Notes: a model not told the origin generated them from the sequence alone. A DNA stretch of 51,400 bases from a bacterium HR11 (GCA_002898535.1 BEHN01000021.1:1-51400); one strand, 5' to 3'; shown: positions 15,925-24,632, counted from the first letter of the stretch. Numbers and translations: made by a program.

Positions 15925-17055
15925 GTGGAGATTCGGGGGACTCTCAAAACGATGTCCCTGCCCGACCTGCTCCGTTGGCTTAGCGAGAGCCAACAAACGG
16001 GCGCCCTCGTCTTTCAAGTCGGCCCCGTCCGGAAAAAGCTGTTCTTCCAGAACGGTGCCCTCGTGGCGGCTTCTTCATCGGACCCCCGGGAGTTTTTGGG
16101 CCAATTCCTCCTCCGGAGGGGTTGGATCTCGGAAGCCCAGCTCATCAAGGCCGTCGAGGAGCAGATCCAGACGGGCCGGGTCCTGGGCCGTCTGCTTATC
16201 GAAAAGGGCTGGCTGACCGAGGAGCAACTCAAGAGTGCCCTGCGGGAGAAGGCCTGCGATACGGTCTACTCGCTGTTTTTAAGCCCCGAGGCGACCTTCG
16301 AGTTTCACGCCGGCGAGGCGCCGCCCTACGAGATCGTCCCCCTCGGCCTGCCCGTCGAGGCCATCATCATGGAGGGTGTCTACCGCAAGGACGAGTGGGA
16401 ACGCATCCGGCAGGTCCTGCCGGCCTTAGAGCGGACGATCCTTCAGAAAGCGTCGGACGCTGTCCTCCCGTCGGAGCTTCGGTCGGACCCCCGGGCCGAG
16501 CGGGTCCTCCGTCTCATCAACGGACGTCGGTCCCTGCGGGAGATCGCCCTCCTCCTGTACGAGACAGACTTCGAGGTCGTCCGCATCGCCGCTCAGCTCT
16601 ATGAGAAGCGGGTCGTGGCCATTACCAGTGAGGTACCTATCGAGCAGGATACGGAACGCCCCCAGATCCCCTTGGGGATGCTGGTCGAGGCCTGTCAGGT
16701 CAAAGTCCGGGAGGGCCGACTCGACGAGGCCCTCCGGATGGTCGAGTACATCGAAAGCCACTACACCGACCTCCCGCAGGAAGTCCACGCCCTGCAGGGC
16801 CTCGTCTACGGGAAGGTCATCCAGCAGTTTCGAGACCAGGTCCCGCCGACGGCCATTCCCGTCCTACGTATCAGCTTGGACGACCTCGTCCGGTACCGCC
16901 TGGACCCCATGCAAGGCTTCATGGTCACCCGCATCAACGGCCTCTACGACCTCAAGACCCTTCGGAACCTGGTCCCCGTCTCGGAGGAGCGCTTTTACAT
17001 CCTCCTGAAGAAGCTCGTCGACATGGGCATCGTCGGCTTCCAGCCGGGGAAGTGA
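15925..17055 (+). CDS. DUF4388 (PATAN-type) protein with tandem helical regions
   Basis: 376 residues. The N-terminal GTLKTMSLPDLLRWLSESQQ...GALVF and FFQNGALVAASSSDP segment is the DUF4388/PATAN signature, found in bacterial regulatory proteins often tied to two-component or GTPase systems. Residues about 70-110 resemble the GspE N-terminal-type repeat (FLLRRGWISEAQLIKAVEEQ, LLIEKGWLTEEQLKSAL). The C-terminal part has winged-helix-like segments (INGRRSLREIALLL, INGLYDLKTLRNLV). GTG 15925 is preferred: AGGAG lies 8 nt upstream, whereas GTG 15916 would overlap that site. It probably works as an intracellular adaptor. It is monocistronic as seen. Confidence 0.85.
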   Translation: MEIRGTLKTMSLPDLLRWLSESQQTGALVFQVGPVRKKLFFQNGALVAASSSDPREFLGQFLLRRGWISEAQLIKAVEEQIQTGRVLGRLLIEKGWLTEEQLKSALREKACDTVYSLFLSPEATFEFHAGEAPPYEIVPLGLPVEAIIMEGVYRKDEWERIRQVLPALERTILQKASDAVLPSELRSDPRAERVLRLINGRRSLREIALLLYETDFEVVRIAAQLYEKRVVAITSEVPIEQDTERPQIPLGMLVEACQVKVREGRLDEALRMVEYIESHYTDLPQEVHALQGLVYGKVIQQFRDQVPPTAIPVLRISLDDLVRYRLDPMQGFMVTRINGLYDLKTLRNLVPVSEERFYILLKKLVDMGIVGFQPGK

Positions 17056-17074
17056 CGATGTATGTGTTTTCAAA

Positions 17075-17112
17075 CGCCCGCATGACGGCGGGCGCTCCGG
17101 TGGTCCTTGGGA
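17075..17112. repeat. CGCCGGCATGAC-type hairpin repeat
   Basis: CGCCCGCATGACGGCGGGCG (17075-17094) and a degenerate half copy (GACGCCGGCGTC, about 17112-17123) belong to the hairpin family seen at 21.9, 34.3, 44.7 and 50.2 kb. The rest of the gap 17056-17246 has nothing recognised. Confidence 0.6.
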
Positions 17113-17246
17113 CGCCGGCGTCCAGACCATACGCTGGAACAGATGACCCGCCGCGGAATATGCCCATCGGATATGCTTTCTGACGCCGATGGTAAAGGCC
17201 GGGGGTTCCGCCTAAATTTGGATCGACAGTCCGGAGGGACCGACGC

Positions 17247-19640
17247 ATGGCGAAGGTTGCTCTAACGCTGGCCGACGTCCTGGATGCGGCGACGCGGCCG
17301 GGCGTACTGTACGAGCGCCTGGAAAACAATCGCGTCCGTTGCTACGCCTGCGGCCACCGGTGCGTCATCTTCGACGGCCAGCGGGGCGTCTGCAAGGTCC
17401 GCTTCAATCGGGGCGGCGTCCTCTACGTCCCCTGGGGTTACGTGGCCGCCCTTCAGGTCGACCCCATCGAGAAGAAGCCCTTTTTCCACGCCTGGCCCGG
17501 CGCCCGGGCCCTGAGCTTCGGCATGCTCGGCTGTGACCTTCATTGTTCCTATTGCTTCCCGGGCGATACGTACGTCGTCACTCAAAGGGGACCTGTCCGA
17601 TGGGAGGACCTCTTTCAGGGTACGTCTCGACGCGAACGGATGCCGGACGCAGAGATCGCTTATCCGGAAAGCCTGTCGGCTGTGACGTCTTCCGGCCATC
17701 TCCGGAAGGTTCGGGCGATCTTCCGACACCCCTACCGTGGCCCGATGGTCGTCCTGAAGCCCTATTATTTGCCGGAGCTCCGATGCACGCCGGACCACCG
17801 CATTTATGCGACCGATGACGTCCATGTTCCGCCTCGACCGGTCTATGCGAAGGATTTGACACCCCGCCATTACGTGGCGATTCCCCGGCGCTTTGCTTTT
17901 TCCTCTCCCCAGGTCATAGACGTCGCCCGAACTCTGGGGTCCTATCGGGCGGCGTACCGGATTCCTTGGAGGCTGACACCCGAGGAACGTCGGCTCATCT
18001 TAGAGTCCACAGGTCGTGGAGAGACATCTCGTCAGATAGGGGCACGTCTGAGTCGAAGTCCTTCATCCATCCGGCATGTGCGTAGCAGGATGACCCGCGG
18101 CCTTGGAGATGACGTCCGGTCCGGTGGACCTATCGTGGAGGGGAATACTTTACGGTTCCCCAAGGAACACCGCCCTGGGATTCCGCTTCACATCCCACTG
18201 GACGTGGAAATGGCTCGTTTACTGGGATACTACTGTGCGGGGGGCTCCGTCACGCGGGGGGCTCGACGCCCGAATAGCATGGTGCTCCACTTTAGCTTCG
18301 CGCCTCACGAAAGGCATCTGGCTGAGAAGGTCCGGGACGCCTTAGGTCGGTGTTTGGGATTGAAAGCCGCTGTGATACGGTGTCCGACGACCCTTCGAGT
18401 CTCTGTGGGGAAGGTTTCGGCGGCCCTTCTTTTTCAAGCCCTGGCCGGTGGCCGGGCTCGTGAGAAGCGGGTCCCCGAGATCCTTTTCGACGCACCCCGG
18501 CCGGTCGTAGAGGCCTTTCTCCAAGCCTTTATCGAGGGCGATGGCCATCGCGACCCGAATGGGAAGGTCAGCGTGACGACGGTCTCTCCCGCTTTGGCCT
18601 ATGGGATCGCATGGCTGGCCCTGAAGCTGGGGTACTTCCCATCCATTTACTCGACCCCTCGGCCTCCAGAGGGAAGGGTCCTCGGTCGTCCGGTCCGGCT
18701 CGCGAATCCCCAGTTCACAGTCGTTTGGTATGAAGACAGGAAGGTCCGTCGTAAAATTATCGAAACAAACGATTACTACTTAATCCCCCTGCGGGACGTG
18801 ACCCGGACGGAGTACGAAGGCTTCGTCTACAACATGGAAGTCGAAGAAGAGCATACCTATCTGGCGGGTTTCCTGGCCGTTTCCAATTGCCAGAACTGGG
18901 TGACGTCCCAGGCTCTCCGGGACCCCGTCGCCGGCGTCCCGCCCGAGGCGGTCACGCCCGAGGAGATGGTCCGTCTGGCCGAGCGCTACGATTGCCAGGT
19001 CGTCGTCAGTACGTACAACGAACCCCTCATCACCAGCGAGTGGGCCGTCGACATCTTCCGGGTCGCCAAACAGCGGGGCCTCCGGACGGGCTACGTCAGC
19101 AACGGCAATGCCACCCGCGAGGTCCTGGAGTTCCTCCGACCCTGGACCGACCTTTACAAGATCGACCTGAAGTCGTTCCGGGACCGGAACTACCGGAAGC
19201 TGGGCGGGCGCCTCGACTCGGTCCTCGAGACGATCCGGATGACCGTCGAGATGGGCTTCTGGGTCGAGGTCGTGACGCTCGTCGTGCCGGGCTTCAACGA
19301 CTCGGACGAGGAGCTTCGGGACATCGCCCGCTTCCTCGTGTCGGTCTCGCCGGACATCCCGTGGCACGTGACGGCCTTCCACAAGGACTACAAGATGACC
19401 GACCCGGACGACACGCCGCCCGAGACCCTCATCCGGGCGGCCCGGATCGGCTACGAGGAGGGCCTTCGCTACGTGTACGCCGGCAACCTGCCCGGCATGG
19501 TCGACGGTTACGAGGACACCTACTGCCCGACGTGCCGCCGGGCCGTCATCCGGCGCTACGGCTTCCGGGTCCTGGAATACCGGCTCGTCGAGGGCCGATG
19601 TCCTGACTGCCGGACCCCGATTCCGGGACGGTGGAATTGA
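17247..19640 (+). CDS. amrS: AmmeMemoRadiSam-system radical SAM enzyme, interrupted by an intein
   Basis: 797 residues, of which 103-547 are an intein; the spliced product would be 352 residues. The exteins match AmrS: a Cys-rich N-terminus (RCYACGHRCVIFDGQRGVC), DPIEKKPFFH, the SAM-cluster motif GCDLHCSY/CQNW (C96, C100 and, after splicing, intein+1 C548), then TYNEPLI, YVSNGN, LYKIDLKSF and VVPGFNDSDEEL. The tail carries a CPTC...CPDC zinc-ribbon-like pair. AmrS is a radical SAM protein that co-occurs with AMMECR1 and MEMO1 homologues; neither is in this window and the reaction is not settled. Without splicing the cluster site is split by 445 residues, so activity should depend on splicing. 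GGAGGG precedes ATG 17247. Confidence 0.93.
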   Translation: MAKVALTLADVLDAATRPGVLYERLENNRVRCYACGHRCVIFDGQRGVCKVRFNRGGVLYVPWGYVAALQVDPIEKKPFFHAWPGARALSFGMLGCDLHCSYCFPGDTYVVTQRGPVRWEDLFQGTSRRERMPDAEIAYPESLSAVTSSGHLRKVRAIFRHPYRGPMVVLKPYYLPELRCTPDHRIYATDDVHVPPRPVYAKDLTPRHYVAIPRRFAFSSPQVIDVARTLGSYRAAYRIPWRLTPEERRLILESTGRGETSRQIGARLSRSPSSIRHVRSRMTRGLGDDVRSGGPIVEGNTLRFPKEHRPGIPLHIPLDVEMARLLGYYCAGGSVTRGARRPNSMVLHFSFAPHERHLAEKVRDALGRCLGLKAAVIRCPTTLRVSVGKVSAALLFQALAGGRAREKRVPEILFDAPRPVVEAFLQAFIEGDGHRDPNGKVSVTTVSPALAYGIAWLALKLGYFPSIYSTPRPPEGRVLGRPVRLANPQFTVVWYEDRKVRRKIIETNDYYLIPLRDVTRTEYEGFVYNMEVEEEHTYLAGFLAVSNCQNWVTSQALRDPVAGVPPEAVTPEEMVRLAERYDCQVVVSTYNEPLITSEWAVDIFRVAKQRGLRTGYVSNGNATREVLEFLRPWTDLYKIDLKSFRDRNYRKLGGRLDSVLETIRMTVEMGFWVEVVTLVVPGFNDSDEELRDIARFLVSVSPDIPWHVTAFHKDYKMTDPDDTPPETLIRAARIGYEEGLRYVYAGNLPGMVDGYEDTYCPTCRRAVIRRYGFRVLEYRLVEGRCPDCRTPIPGRWN
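17553..18887 (+). mobile_element. Intein with degenerate LAGLIDADG endonuclease inside amrS
   Basis: 445 residues from C1 (CFPGDTYVV, block A) to N445, followed by extein C+1 (CQNW). Block B is T79-P-D-H82; block F is FVYNMEVEEEHTYLAGF; block G is LAVSN. The penultimate residue is Ser, not the usual His. A dodecapeptide-type endonuclease lies between: motif 1 LLGYYCAGGS (about 223-232) has Gly where a catalytic acid is expected, while motif 2 AFLQAFIEGDGH (about 321-332) keeps its Asp. A helix-turn-helix-like segment sits at about 141-180. Codons such as TCT, CGT and GGA are commoner than in the exteins, hinting at transfer from another genome. Splicing competence is inferred from intact C1, TxxH, Asn and Cys+1. 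Confidence 0.93.
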
Positions 19641-19806
19641 GTGGAATTGAACGGATATTGCGAATTGCGAATTGGGAATTGAGGGCCGATCTGACTGGAC
19701 GTGATATTCTTGGAATGCTGGCCGTCGTGGCGGTGTCTCCACCCGTCATCCACAATTCGCAATCCGCAATATCCAATGCGCAATTCCCAATCCATCTCGG
19801 GGGAAT
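19636..19806. repeat. Inverted AATTGCG/AATTGGG word arrays between amrS and rpmE
   Basis: 19636-19686 is an array of GGAATTGA, GGATATTGCG, AATTGCG and AATTGGG words. 19749-19796 carries the same vocabulary inverted (ACAATTCGCAATCCGCAATATCC, written in pieces as CAATTCGC, CAATCCGC, AATATCC, CAATTCCC). The two could fold on each other. The array begins at the amrS stop codon. Confidence 0.75.
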
Positions 19807-19812
19807 CGACCG

Positions 19813-20037
19813 ATGAAGAAGGATATTCATCCGCAGTATGTCATCGCCCGGGTCATCTGCGCCTGTGGGAACACGTTCGTGACCCGCTCGACCAAGCCGG
19901 AGATCCGGGTCGAGATCTGTTCGAAGTGTCATCCCTTCTTTACGGGCCAGCAGAAGTACGTCGACACGGAGGGCCGTATCGACCGCTTCAAGCGGAAGTA
20001 CGGCCAGTACATCCCGGCCTCCCGGCCTTCTGAGTGA
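19813..20037 (+). CDS. rpmE: 50S ribosomal protein L31
   Basis: 74 residues, the normal length. It starts [10 protein letters not shown] and has the zinc-type L31 cysteine pattern (CACGNTF and [13 protein letters not shown]17, C19, C37, C40), then the conserved [16 protein letters not shown]. Because the zinc cysteines are present it is the zinc-replete form. GGGGGA precedes ATG 19813. It lies just upstream of mfnF with 31 bp between, perhaps in one transcript. Confidence 0.97.
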   Translation: MKKDIHPQYVIARVICACGNTFVTRSTKPEIRVEICSKCHPFFTGQQKYVDTEGRIDRFKRKYGQYIPASRPSE

Positions 20038-20068
20038 GCCTCCACGGGGACCCGGCGTCCGGGGTCTG

Positions 20069-21127
20069 ATGATTTCCATGTCCATCGTCGGCTGGGACAT
20101 CGGCGGCGTGCACACAAAGGCGGCCCTCGTGCGGTATGAGGCCGATGCCGTCCCGGACGTCCGCGTCGTCACCCGACCCTTCGAAGTCTGGCGGGCCAAA
20201 GACCGCCTGCCGGACCTCCTGCGGGACGTCCTCGCCGAGCTGACGGACCGACCCCCGCAGGCGATGGCCCTGACGATGACGGCCGAGCTATCTGACGTGT
20301 TCCGGACGAAACGGGAGGGCGTCCGGTTCGTCTTAGACAGCGTAGGGATCGCCTTTCCGAAGACGCCCGTCTACGTGTTGAGCCTGACGGGCGAGTGGGT
20401 CCCCCGGGCCGAGGCCTACGACCGACCCCTCGACTTTGCGGCCAACAACTGGCTGGCGACGGCCCTCTACGTGGCGGAGGTTTATCGGAATGCCCTCGTC
20501 CTCGACGTCGGCAGTACGACGACCGACGTCGTCCCCGTCGTGGACGGCCGGGTGGCCGCCCTCGGTCGGACGGACCTGGACCGCCTCCTCCACGGGGAAC
20601 TCGTCTACACGGGGGTCCTCCGCACGCCCCTGGCGGCCGTCGTCCGGTCCGTGCCCCTCCGGGGCCGCTTCTGCCCCGTTTCGAGCGAATACTTTGCCGT
20701 CACGGGCGACGTTTACCTCGTCCTGGGACGCATCCGGCCGGAGGACTACACGTGCCCGACGCCGGACGGCCGGCCCCCGACGGTCGAGTTCGCCCGAGAG
20801 CGGCTGGCCCGCCTCGTGTGCGCCGATATCGAACAGTTGACGCCGGCCGAGATCGACGCCATAGCGGACTACATTTACGAGCGTCAGCTTCAGCAGGTCG
20901 AGACCGCCGTCCGAAAGGTCCGGTCCCGCCTGGGGGAGCCAGCGGACCTCCCCGTCCTGCCCCTGGGGACGGGCGCCTTTCTGGCCGTGGAGGTGGCTCG
21001 ACGAATGGGCCTGCGGCTCCTGGAACCCCCGATGGCCTGGGGCTCCGCCGGCGGCCGGGTCGCCCCCTGCGTGGCGGCGGCCTCCTTACTCACGAATTGG
21101 CTCATGGCTGATGGCCATGAGCCATGA
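20069..21127 (+). CDS. mfnF: Methanofuran-biosynthesis MfnF-like protein (hydantoinase/oxoprolinase-type ASKHA)
   Basis: 352 residues of the hydantoinase A-like ASKHA fold, matching the group annotated as H4MPT-linked C1-transfer proteins, whose archaeal member is MfnF (couples the furan and glutamyl-tyramine halves of methanofuran). Phosphate loops are visible: WDIGGVHTKAA at the N-terminus and LVLDVGSTTTDVVPV in the middle. MTAELSDVF, GRTDLDRLLHGELVYTGVLRTPL and CPVSSEYFAVTGDVYLVLG are typical of this subgroup rather than of true hydantoinases. Start ATG 20069 or 20078; neither has a strong ribosome-binding site. The last codons run into a CATGAGCCATGAC repeat. mfnE follows after 10 bp, supporting the assignment. 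Confidence 0.82.
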   Translation: MISMSIVGWDIGGVHTKAALVRYEADAVPDVRVVTRPFEVWRAKDRLPDLLRDVLAELTDRPPQAMALTMTAELSDVFRTKREGVRFVLDSVGIAFPKTPVYVLSLTGEWVPRAEAYDRPLDFAANNWLATALYVAEVYRNALVLDVGSTTTDVVPVVDGRVAALGRTDLDRLLHGELVYTGVLRTPLAAVVRSVPLRGRFCPVSSEYFAVTGDVYLVLGRIRPEDYTCPTPDGRPPTVEFARERLARLVCADIEQLTPAEIDAIADYIYERQLQQVETAVRKVRSRLGEPADLPVLPLGTGAFLAVEVARRMGLRLLEPPMAWGSAGGRVAPCVAAASLLTNWLMADGHEP

Positions 21128-21137
21128 CCTATGAGCC

Positions 21138-21866
21138 ATGACCCAACTCATCACGGTCTTGAAGGTCGGCGGCAGTCTGGGCGAGCGGGGCGGCCTCGAG
21201 CCCTTGTGTCCCGTCATCGGACGGCTGGCCCGTCGGTGGCCCTTCGTCGTCGTCCCCGGCGGCGGGGCTTTTGCCGAGACGGTCCGTCAGGCGGCGGCCC
21301 GCTTCCCCCTCCGGGAGGCGACGGCCCACTGGATGGCCATCCGGGCCGTCGACCAGTACGGCTACCTCCTGAGCGACCTCATCCCCGACGCCGCCCCCGT
21401 GTTCACCTTCCGGGACGCCCGACGGCTCGCCGGAACGGATCGGACGCCGGTCCTGCTTCCGGGCGACCTCCTGCGGCGTTTCGACCCCCTTCCTCATACA
21501 TGGGCCGTCACGTCGGACTCCATCGCCGCCTGGGCCGCCCTCCGGTTGAAGGCCCGACGGCTGGTCCTCCTTAAGGACGTGGACGGCCTCTTCGACGGCG
21601 ACCCGAGTCAGGACCCGACCGTCCCGCTGGTCGAAGAGATGACGGCGGCCGAGCTGGCCGAACGCCTTCGGACGGGTCGGCTCGGCGGCGTGGACGGCTA
21701 CCTGCCCCATCTCCTGGCCCGGGCCCGATTCGAGACCTGGGTCGTCAACGGCCGCCGTCCGGAGCGGCTGGCCGAGCTGTTCGAGACGGGCCGGACGCGG
21801 GGGACCCGCATCCGACCCGGCGCCGTCCGGACGGTTGCAGGGGTCGGACCGAAGAGGGTAAAATGA
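21138..21866 (+). CDS. mfnE: Methanofuran-biosynthesis MfnE-like kinase (amino-acid kinase fold)
   Basis: 242 residues of the amino-acid kinase fold: VLKVGGSL at the N-terminus, VVVPGGGAFAETVR, then TAHWMAIRAVDQYGYLLSDL, a segment characteristic of the aminomethyl-furan phosphate kinases found in methanogens and in methylotrophs with tetrahydromethanopterin pathways. WAVTSDSIAAWAAL and LVLLKDVDGLFDGDP complete the site. MfnE makes the diphosphate precursor used by MfnF. It lies directly after mfnF across a CATGAGCC repeat. The rest of the pathway (mfnA, B, C, D and formyltransferase/hydrolase genes) is not in the window. Confidence 0.82.
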   Translation: MTQLITVLKVGGSLGERGGLEPLCPVIGRLARRWPFVVVPGGGAFAETVRQAAARFPLREATAHWMAIRAVDQYGYLLSDLIPDAAPVFTFRDARRLAGTDRTPVLLPGDLLRRFDPLPHTWAVTSDSIAAWAALRLKARRLVLLKDVDGLFDGDPSQDPTVPLVEEMTAAELAERLRTGRLGGVDGYLPHLLARARFETWVVNGRRPERLAELFETGRTRGTRIRPGAVRTVAGVGPKRVK

Positions 21867-22044
21867 ATTTCGGGATTCGGTGTTAGGTGTTCGTAGAGGT
21901 GGGTTTCAAACCCGACCTTATCACGAATGCCGGCACGACGGCCAGCGTTCTGAGGCGTTACGTGTAGAAGCGGCTCCCCTCCCTTTCCCTCCAGGGGTGA
22001 AGGGGCCGGTCGCCCCTACCGAAGACGTGATCGAGAGTTGAGAC
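21867..22044. repeat. Repeat-rich gap with a terminator-like hairpin
   Basis: It starts with GGTGTTAGGTGTTCG words, followed by AGGTGGGTTT paired with AAACCCGACCT (21897-21918, one bulge), a plausible stop after mfnE without a T-run. Next come a CCGGCACGACGGCCAGCG hairpin copy (21927-21944) and a GGGGCCGGTCGCCCC dyad (about 22002-22016). Confidence 0.55.
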
Positions 22045-24021
22045 GTGCCCGTCGCTGAAGATCAGGGCGTCCTGTCATCCGAAGACGTACCCGTCCTGCT
22101 GGTCGATGACGAGCCGGCCAGTCTGCGGGTCCTGGCGTCAGCCCTCCGGGGCCTGGACGTCCGTCTCGTGAAGGCCCGCTCGGGGGCCGAGGCCCTTCGA
22201 CACGTCCAAACGGCCGACTTTGCTGTCATCGTCCTGGACGTCGAACTCCCCGACATCGACGGCTTCAAGGTCGCCGCCTGGGTCCGCCGACGGGAGCCGT
22301 CCTGCCGGACGCCCATCATCTTTTTGACGGCGACGCGTCCCAAGCGGAAGTCCCGGCTTCAAGGCTACGGGGCCGGGGCCGTCGACTACCTCGTGAAGCC
22401 CGTCATCCCGGCCGTCCTGCGGTCGAAGGTCGCCGTCTTCGTCGAGCTCTTTCGGGCCCGCCGGGAGCTGGAGCGGCTGAACGAGGCCCTCCGCCGGCGG
22501 TTGACCTGGCAGGAGGCCGTCCTGCACGAGCAGGAGGCGAGCTTCCGCCTGCTGTTTCACAACAGCCCCCTCCCGATGTGGGTCTTCGACCGGGAGACCC
22601 TGGCGTTCCTGGACGTCAACGAGGCGGCCGTCGCCCACTACGGTTACAGCCGGGATGAGTTTCTGCGAATGCGCATCACGGACATCCGGCCCCCGGAGGA
22701 CGTCCCCCGCCTGCTGGAGTATCTCGCCACGGAGCGGCCGGCCCTCCGGCAGGCCGGCGAGTGGCGGCACGTTCGAAAAGACGGCGCCCTTCTCTATGTC
22801 GAGGTCACGACCCACGAGTTGGAGTATCAGGGCCGTCCGGCGGCCCTCGTCGTCGTCCACGACGTCACCGACCGAAAGCGGGTCGAGATGGCCCTCCGGG
22901 AGTCGGAGGCCAAATTCCGGAGCCTTGCCGAGCAGGCCCTCGTCGGCGTTTACCTCATACAGGACGGCGTGTTTCGCTACGTGAATCCCCGGATGGCCGA
23001 GATCTTTGGGTACACCGTCGAGGAGCTGACCGACCGGCGGGGCCCCCAGGACCTGACCCATCCCGAGGACTGGCCCATCGTGCAGGAGAATCTCCGGAAG
23101 CGGCTGACCGGCGAGGTCCGGTCGATCCACTACGGATTCCGGGGCATCGCCAAGGACGGGCGGGTCCTCGACATCGAGGTCTACGGGACCCGGACCCTCT
23201 TCCAGGGCCGGCCGGCCGTCATCGGGACCCTCCTGGACGTCACGGAACGGAAGCGAATGGAAGAGGAGCTCCGGCGCCTCAACGAGGAGCTGGAACGGCG
23301 GGTCCGGGAGCGGACGGCCCAGTTGGAGGCCGCCAACCGGGAGCTCGAGGCCTTCTCCTACTCGGTCTCTCACGACCTGCGGGCGCCCCTGCGGGCCATC
23401 GACGGTTTTTCCCGCGTCCTCCTGGAAGACTACGCCGACCGGCTCGACGAGGAAGGCCGCCGGGTCCTGGGAATCATCCGGGAGAGCACCCGCCAGATGG
23501 GCCAGCTCATCGACGACCTGCTGGCCTTTGCCCGCCTGGCCCGGACGCCCATGGTCATGTCGGGAGTCGATATGGACGAGCTCGTACGGAGCGTATGGGC
23601 CGAGGTCGTCGCCGCCGAGCCGGGCCGGACGGTCGACCTGCGGGTCCAGCCCCTTCCCCCGGCCCGGGCCGACCGGGCGATGGTCCGGCAGGTCTGGGCG
23701 AATCTCCTGTCGAATGCCCTGAAGTTCACGCGTCCCCGGGCCGTGGCCGTCATCGAGGTCGGCGGTCGGGTCGAGGGCGACGAGGTCGTCTACTACGTGC
23801 GGGACAACGGGGTCGGCTTCGACATGCGGTACGCCGACAAGCTGTTCGGGGTCTTCCAGCGGCTTCATCGGGCCGATGAATTCGAGGGGACGGGCGTCGG
23901 CCTGGCCATCGTCCGGCGGGTCGTCCATCGGCACGGCGGGCGGGTCTGGGCCGAGGGTCAGGTCGGGGAAGGCGCTACGTTCTACTTCACGTTGCCGGGC
24001 GTGGGGGCGGCGGTCCGGTAG
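22045..24021 (+). CDS. Sensor kinase: REC-PAS-PAS-HisKA-HATPase
   Basis: 658 residues and no transmembrane segment, so a cytosolic sensor. A receiver domain comes first (D65 in [11 protein letters not shown]118). Two PAS domains follow (about 163-280 and 286-402), then a coiled coil (405-440). The HisKA phospho-His is H443 in [17 protein letters not shown], the bacteriophytochrome-like kinase type. HATPase boxes are N557 (NLLSNALKF), DNGVGFD and GTGVGLAIV. Start is GTG 22045 with a weak ribosome-binding site. It is followed by a free-standing Rcp1-like receiver and a hybrid kinase, an arrangement suggesting one phosphorelay. The input signal is unknown; no bilin-binding GAF/PHY is present. 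Confidence 0.93.
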   Translation: MPVAEDQGVLSSEDVPVLLVDDEPASLRVLASALRGLDVRLVKARSGAEALRHVQTADFAVIVLDVELPDIDGFKVAAWVRRREPSCRTPIIFLTATRPKRKSRLQGYGAGAVDYLVKPVIPAVLRSKVAVFVELFRARRELERLNEALRRRLTWQEAVLHEQEASFRLLFHNSPLPMWVFDRETLAFLDVNEAAVAHYGYSRDEFLRMRITDIRPPEDVPRLLEYLATERPALRQAGEWRHVRKDGALLYVEVTTHELEYQGRPAALVVVHDVTDRKRVEMALRESEAKFRSLAEQALVGVYLIQDGVFRYVNPRMAEIFGYTVEELTDRRGPQDLTHPEDWPIVQENLRKRLTGEVRSIHYGFRGIAKDGRVLDIEVYGTRTLFQGRPAVIGTLLDVTERKRMEEELRRLNEELERRVRERTAQLEAANRELEAFSYSVSHDLRAPLRAIDGFSRVLLEDYADRLDEEGRRVLGIIRESTRQMGQLIDDLLAFARLARTPMVMSGVDMDELVRSVWAEVVAAEPGRTVDLRVQPLPPARADRAMVRQVWANLLSNALKFTRPRAVAVIEVGGRVEGDEVVYYVRDNGVGFDMRYADKLFGVFQRLHRADEFEGTGVGLAIVRRVVHRHGGRVWAEGQVGEGATFYFTLPGVGAAVR

Positions 24022-24054
24022 GCGAGTGGAGCCAATGGGCCATTTTCATCCAGG

Positions 24055-24074
24055 CCCCGCTCGCCCGAGCGGGG
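24055..24074. repeat. CCCCGCTCG hairpin repeat
   Basis: A perfect 9-bp stem: CCCCGCTCG (24055-24063), CC, CGAGCGGGG (24066-24074). Its flanks (TCATCCAGG before, TCGCGAGATA after) match the copies at 28.1, 32.8 and 45.9 kb, so it is a dispersed element inside the kinase-regulator gap 24022-24185. Confidence 0.7.
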
Positions 24075-24185
24075 TCGCGAGATACAGGCTATGGACCCCG
24101 GCCCATTCGCCATTCTTGGACTCGCCGGATCGGCTCCGTCCCATCTTCACGGCGTCACGCCATTACGTCGCTTTGGAGGGAGGCT

Positions 24186-24632
24186 ATGACGGACATTCGG
24201 GACGTGGAGATCCTCCTGGTCGAAGACAATCCCCACGACGTCGAACTGACGCTCCGGGCGCTCCGGAAGCACAACCTAGCCAATAAGGTCTACGTCGTCC
24301 GGGACGGCGCCGAGGCCCTGGACTTCATCTTCGGGACCGGCGCTTATACCGAGCGGCAGGTCACCGACCGGCCGAGGGTGATTTTCCTGGACCTGAAGCT
24401 CCCCAAGGTCGATGGCCTGGAGGTCCTCCGGGCCATCCGGTCCGACGATCGGACGAAGACGATCCCGGTCGTCGTCGTGACGTCCTCCCGGGAGGAGCAG
24501 GACATCGTCGAGAGCTACCGTCTGGGCGTGAACAGCTATGTCGTCAAGCCCGTCGATTTCGAGAAGTTCGTCCAGGCCGTCGCCGAGCTGGGCTTCTACT
24601 GGCTGTTGCTGAACGAACCGCCCCGCCGGTAA
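24186..24632 (+). CDS. Single-domain response regulator (Rcp1-like)
   Basis: 148 residues, a receiver only. It has ED acid pair (13-14), phospho-acceptor D69 in [15 protein letters not shown] at 99-100 and K121 in VKPVDFEKF. The [33 protein letters not shown] tail (read in parts) is typical of CheY-like proteins partnered with phytochrome-type kinases. GGAGGGAGG lies just before ATG 24186. With no output domain it probably shuttles phosphate from the upstream kinase to the downstream hybrid kinase. Confidence 0.95.
   Translation: MTDIRDVEILLVEDNPHDVELTLRALRKHNLANKVYVVRDGAEALDFIFGTGAYTERQVTDRPRVIFLDLKLPKVDGLEVLRAIRSDDRTKTIPVVVVTSSREEQDIVESYRLGVNSYVVKPVDFEKFVQAVAELGFYWLLLNEPPRR

Noticed and set aside
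21895-21920. tRNA T-arm in GGTGGGTTTCAAACCCGACC
   Set aside because: No acceptor, anticodon or D arm could be drawn around it; it is a simple inverted repeat.
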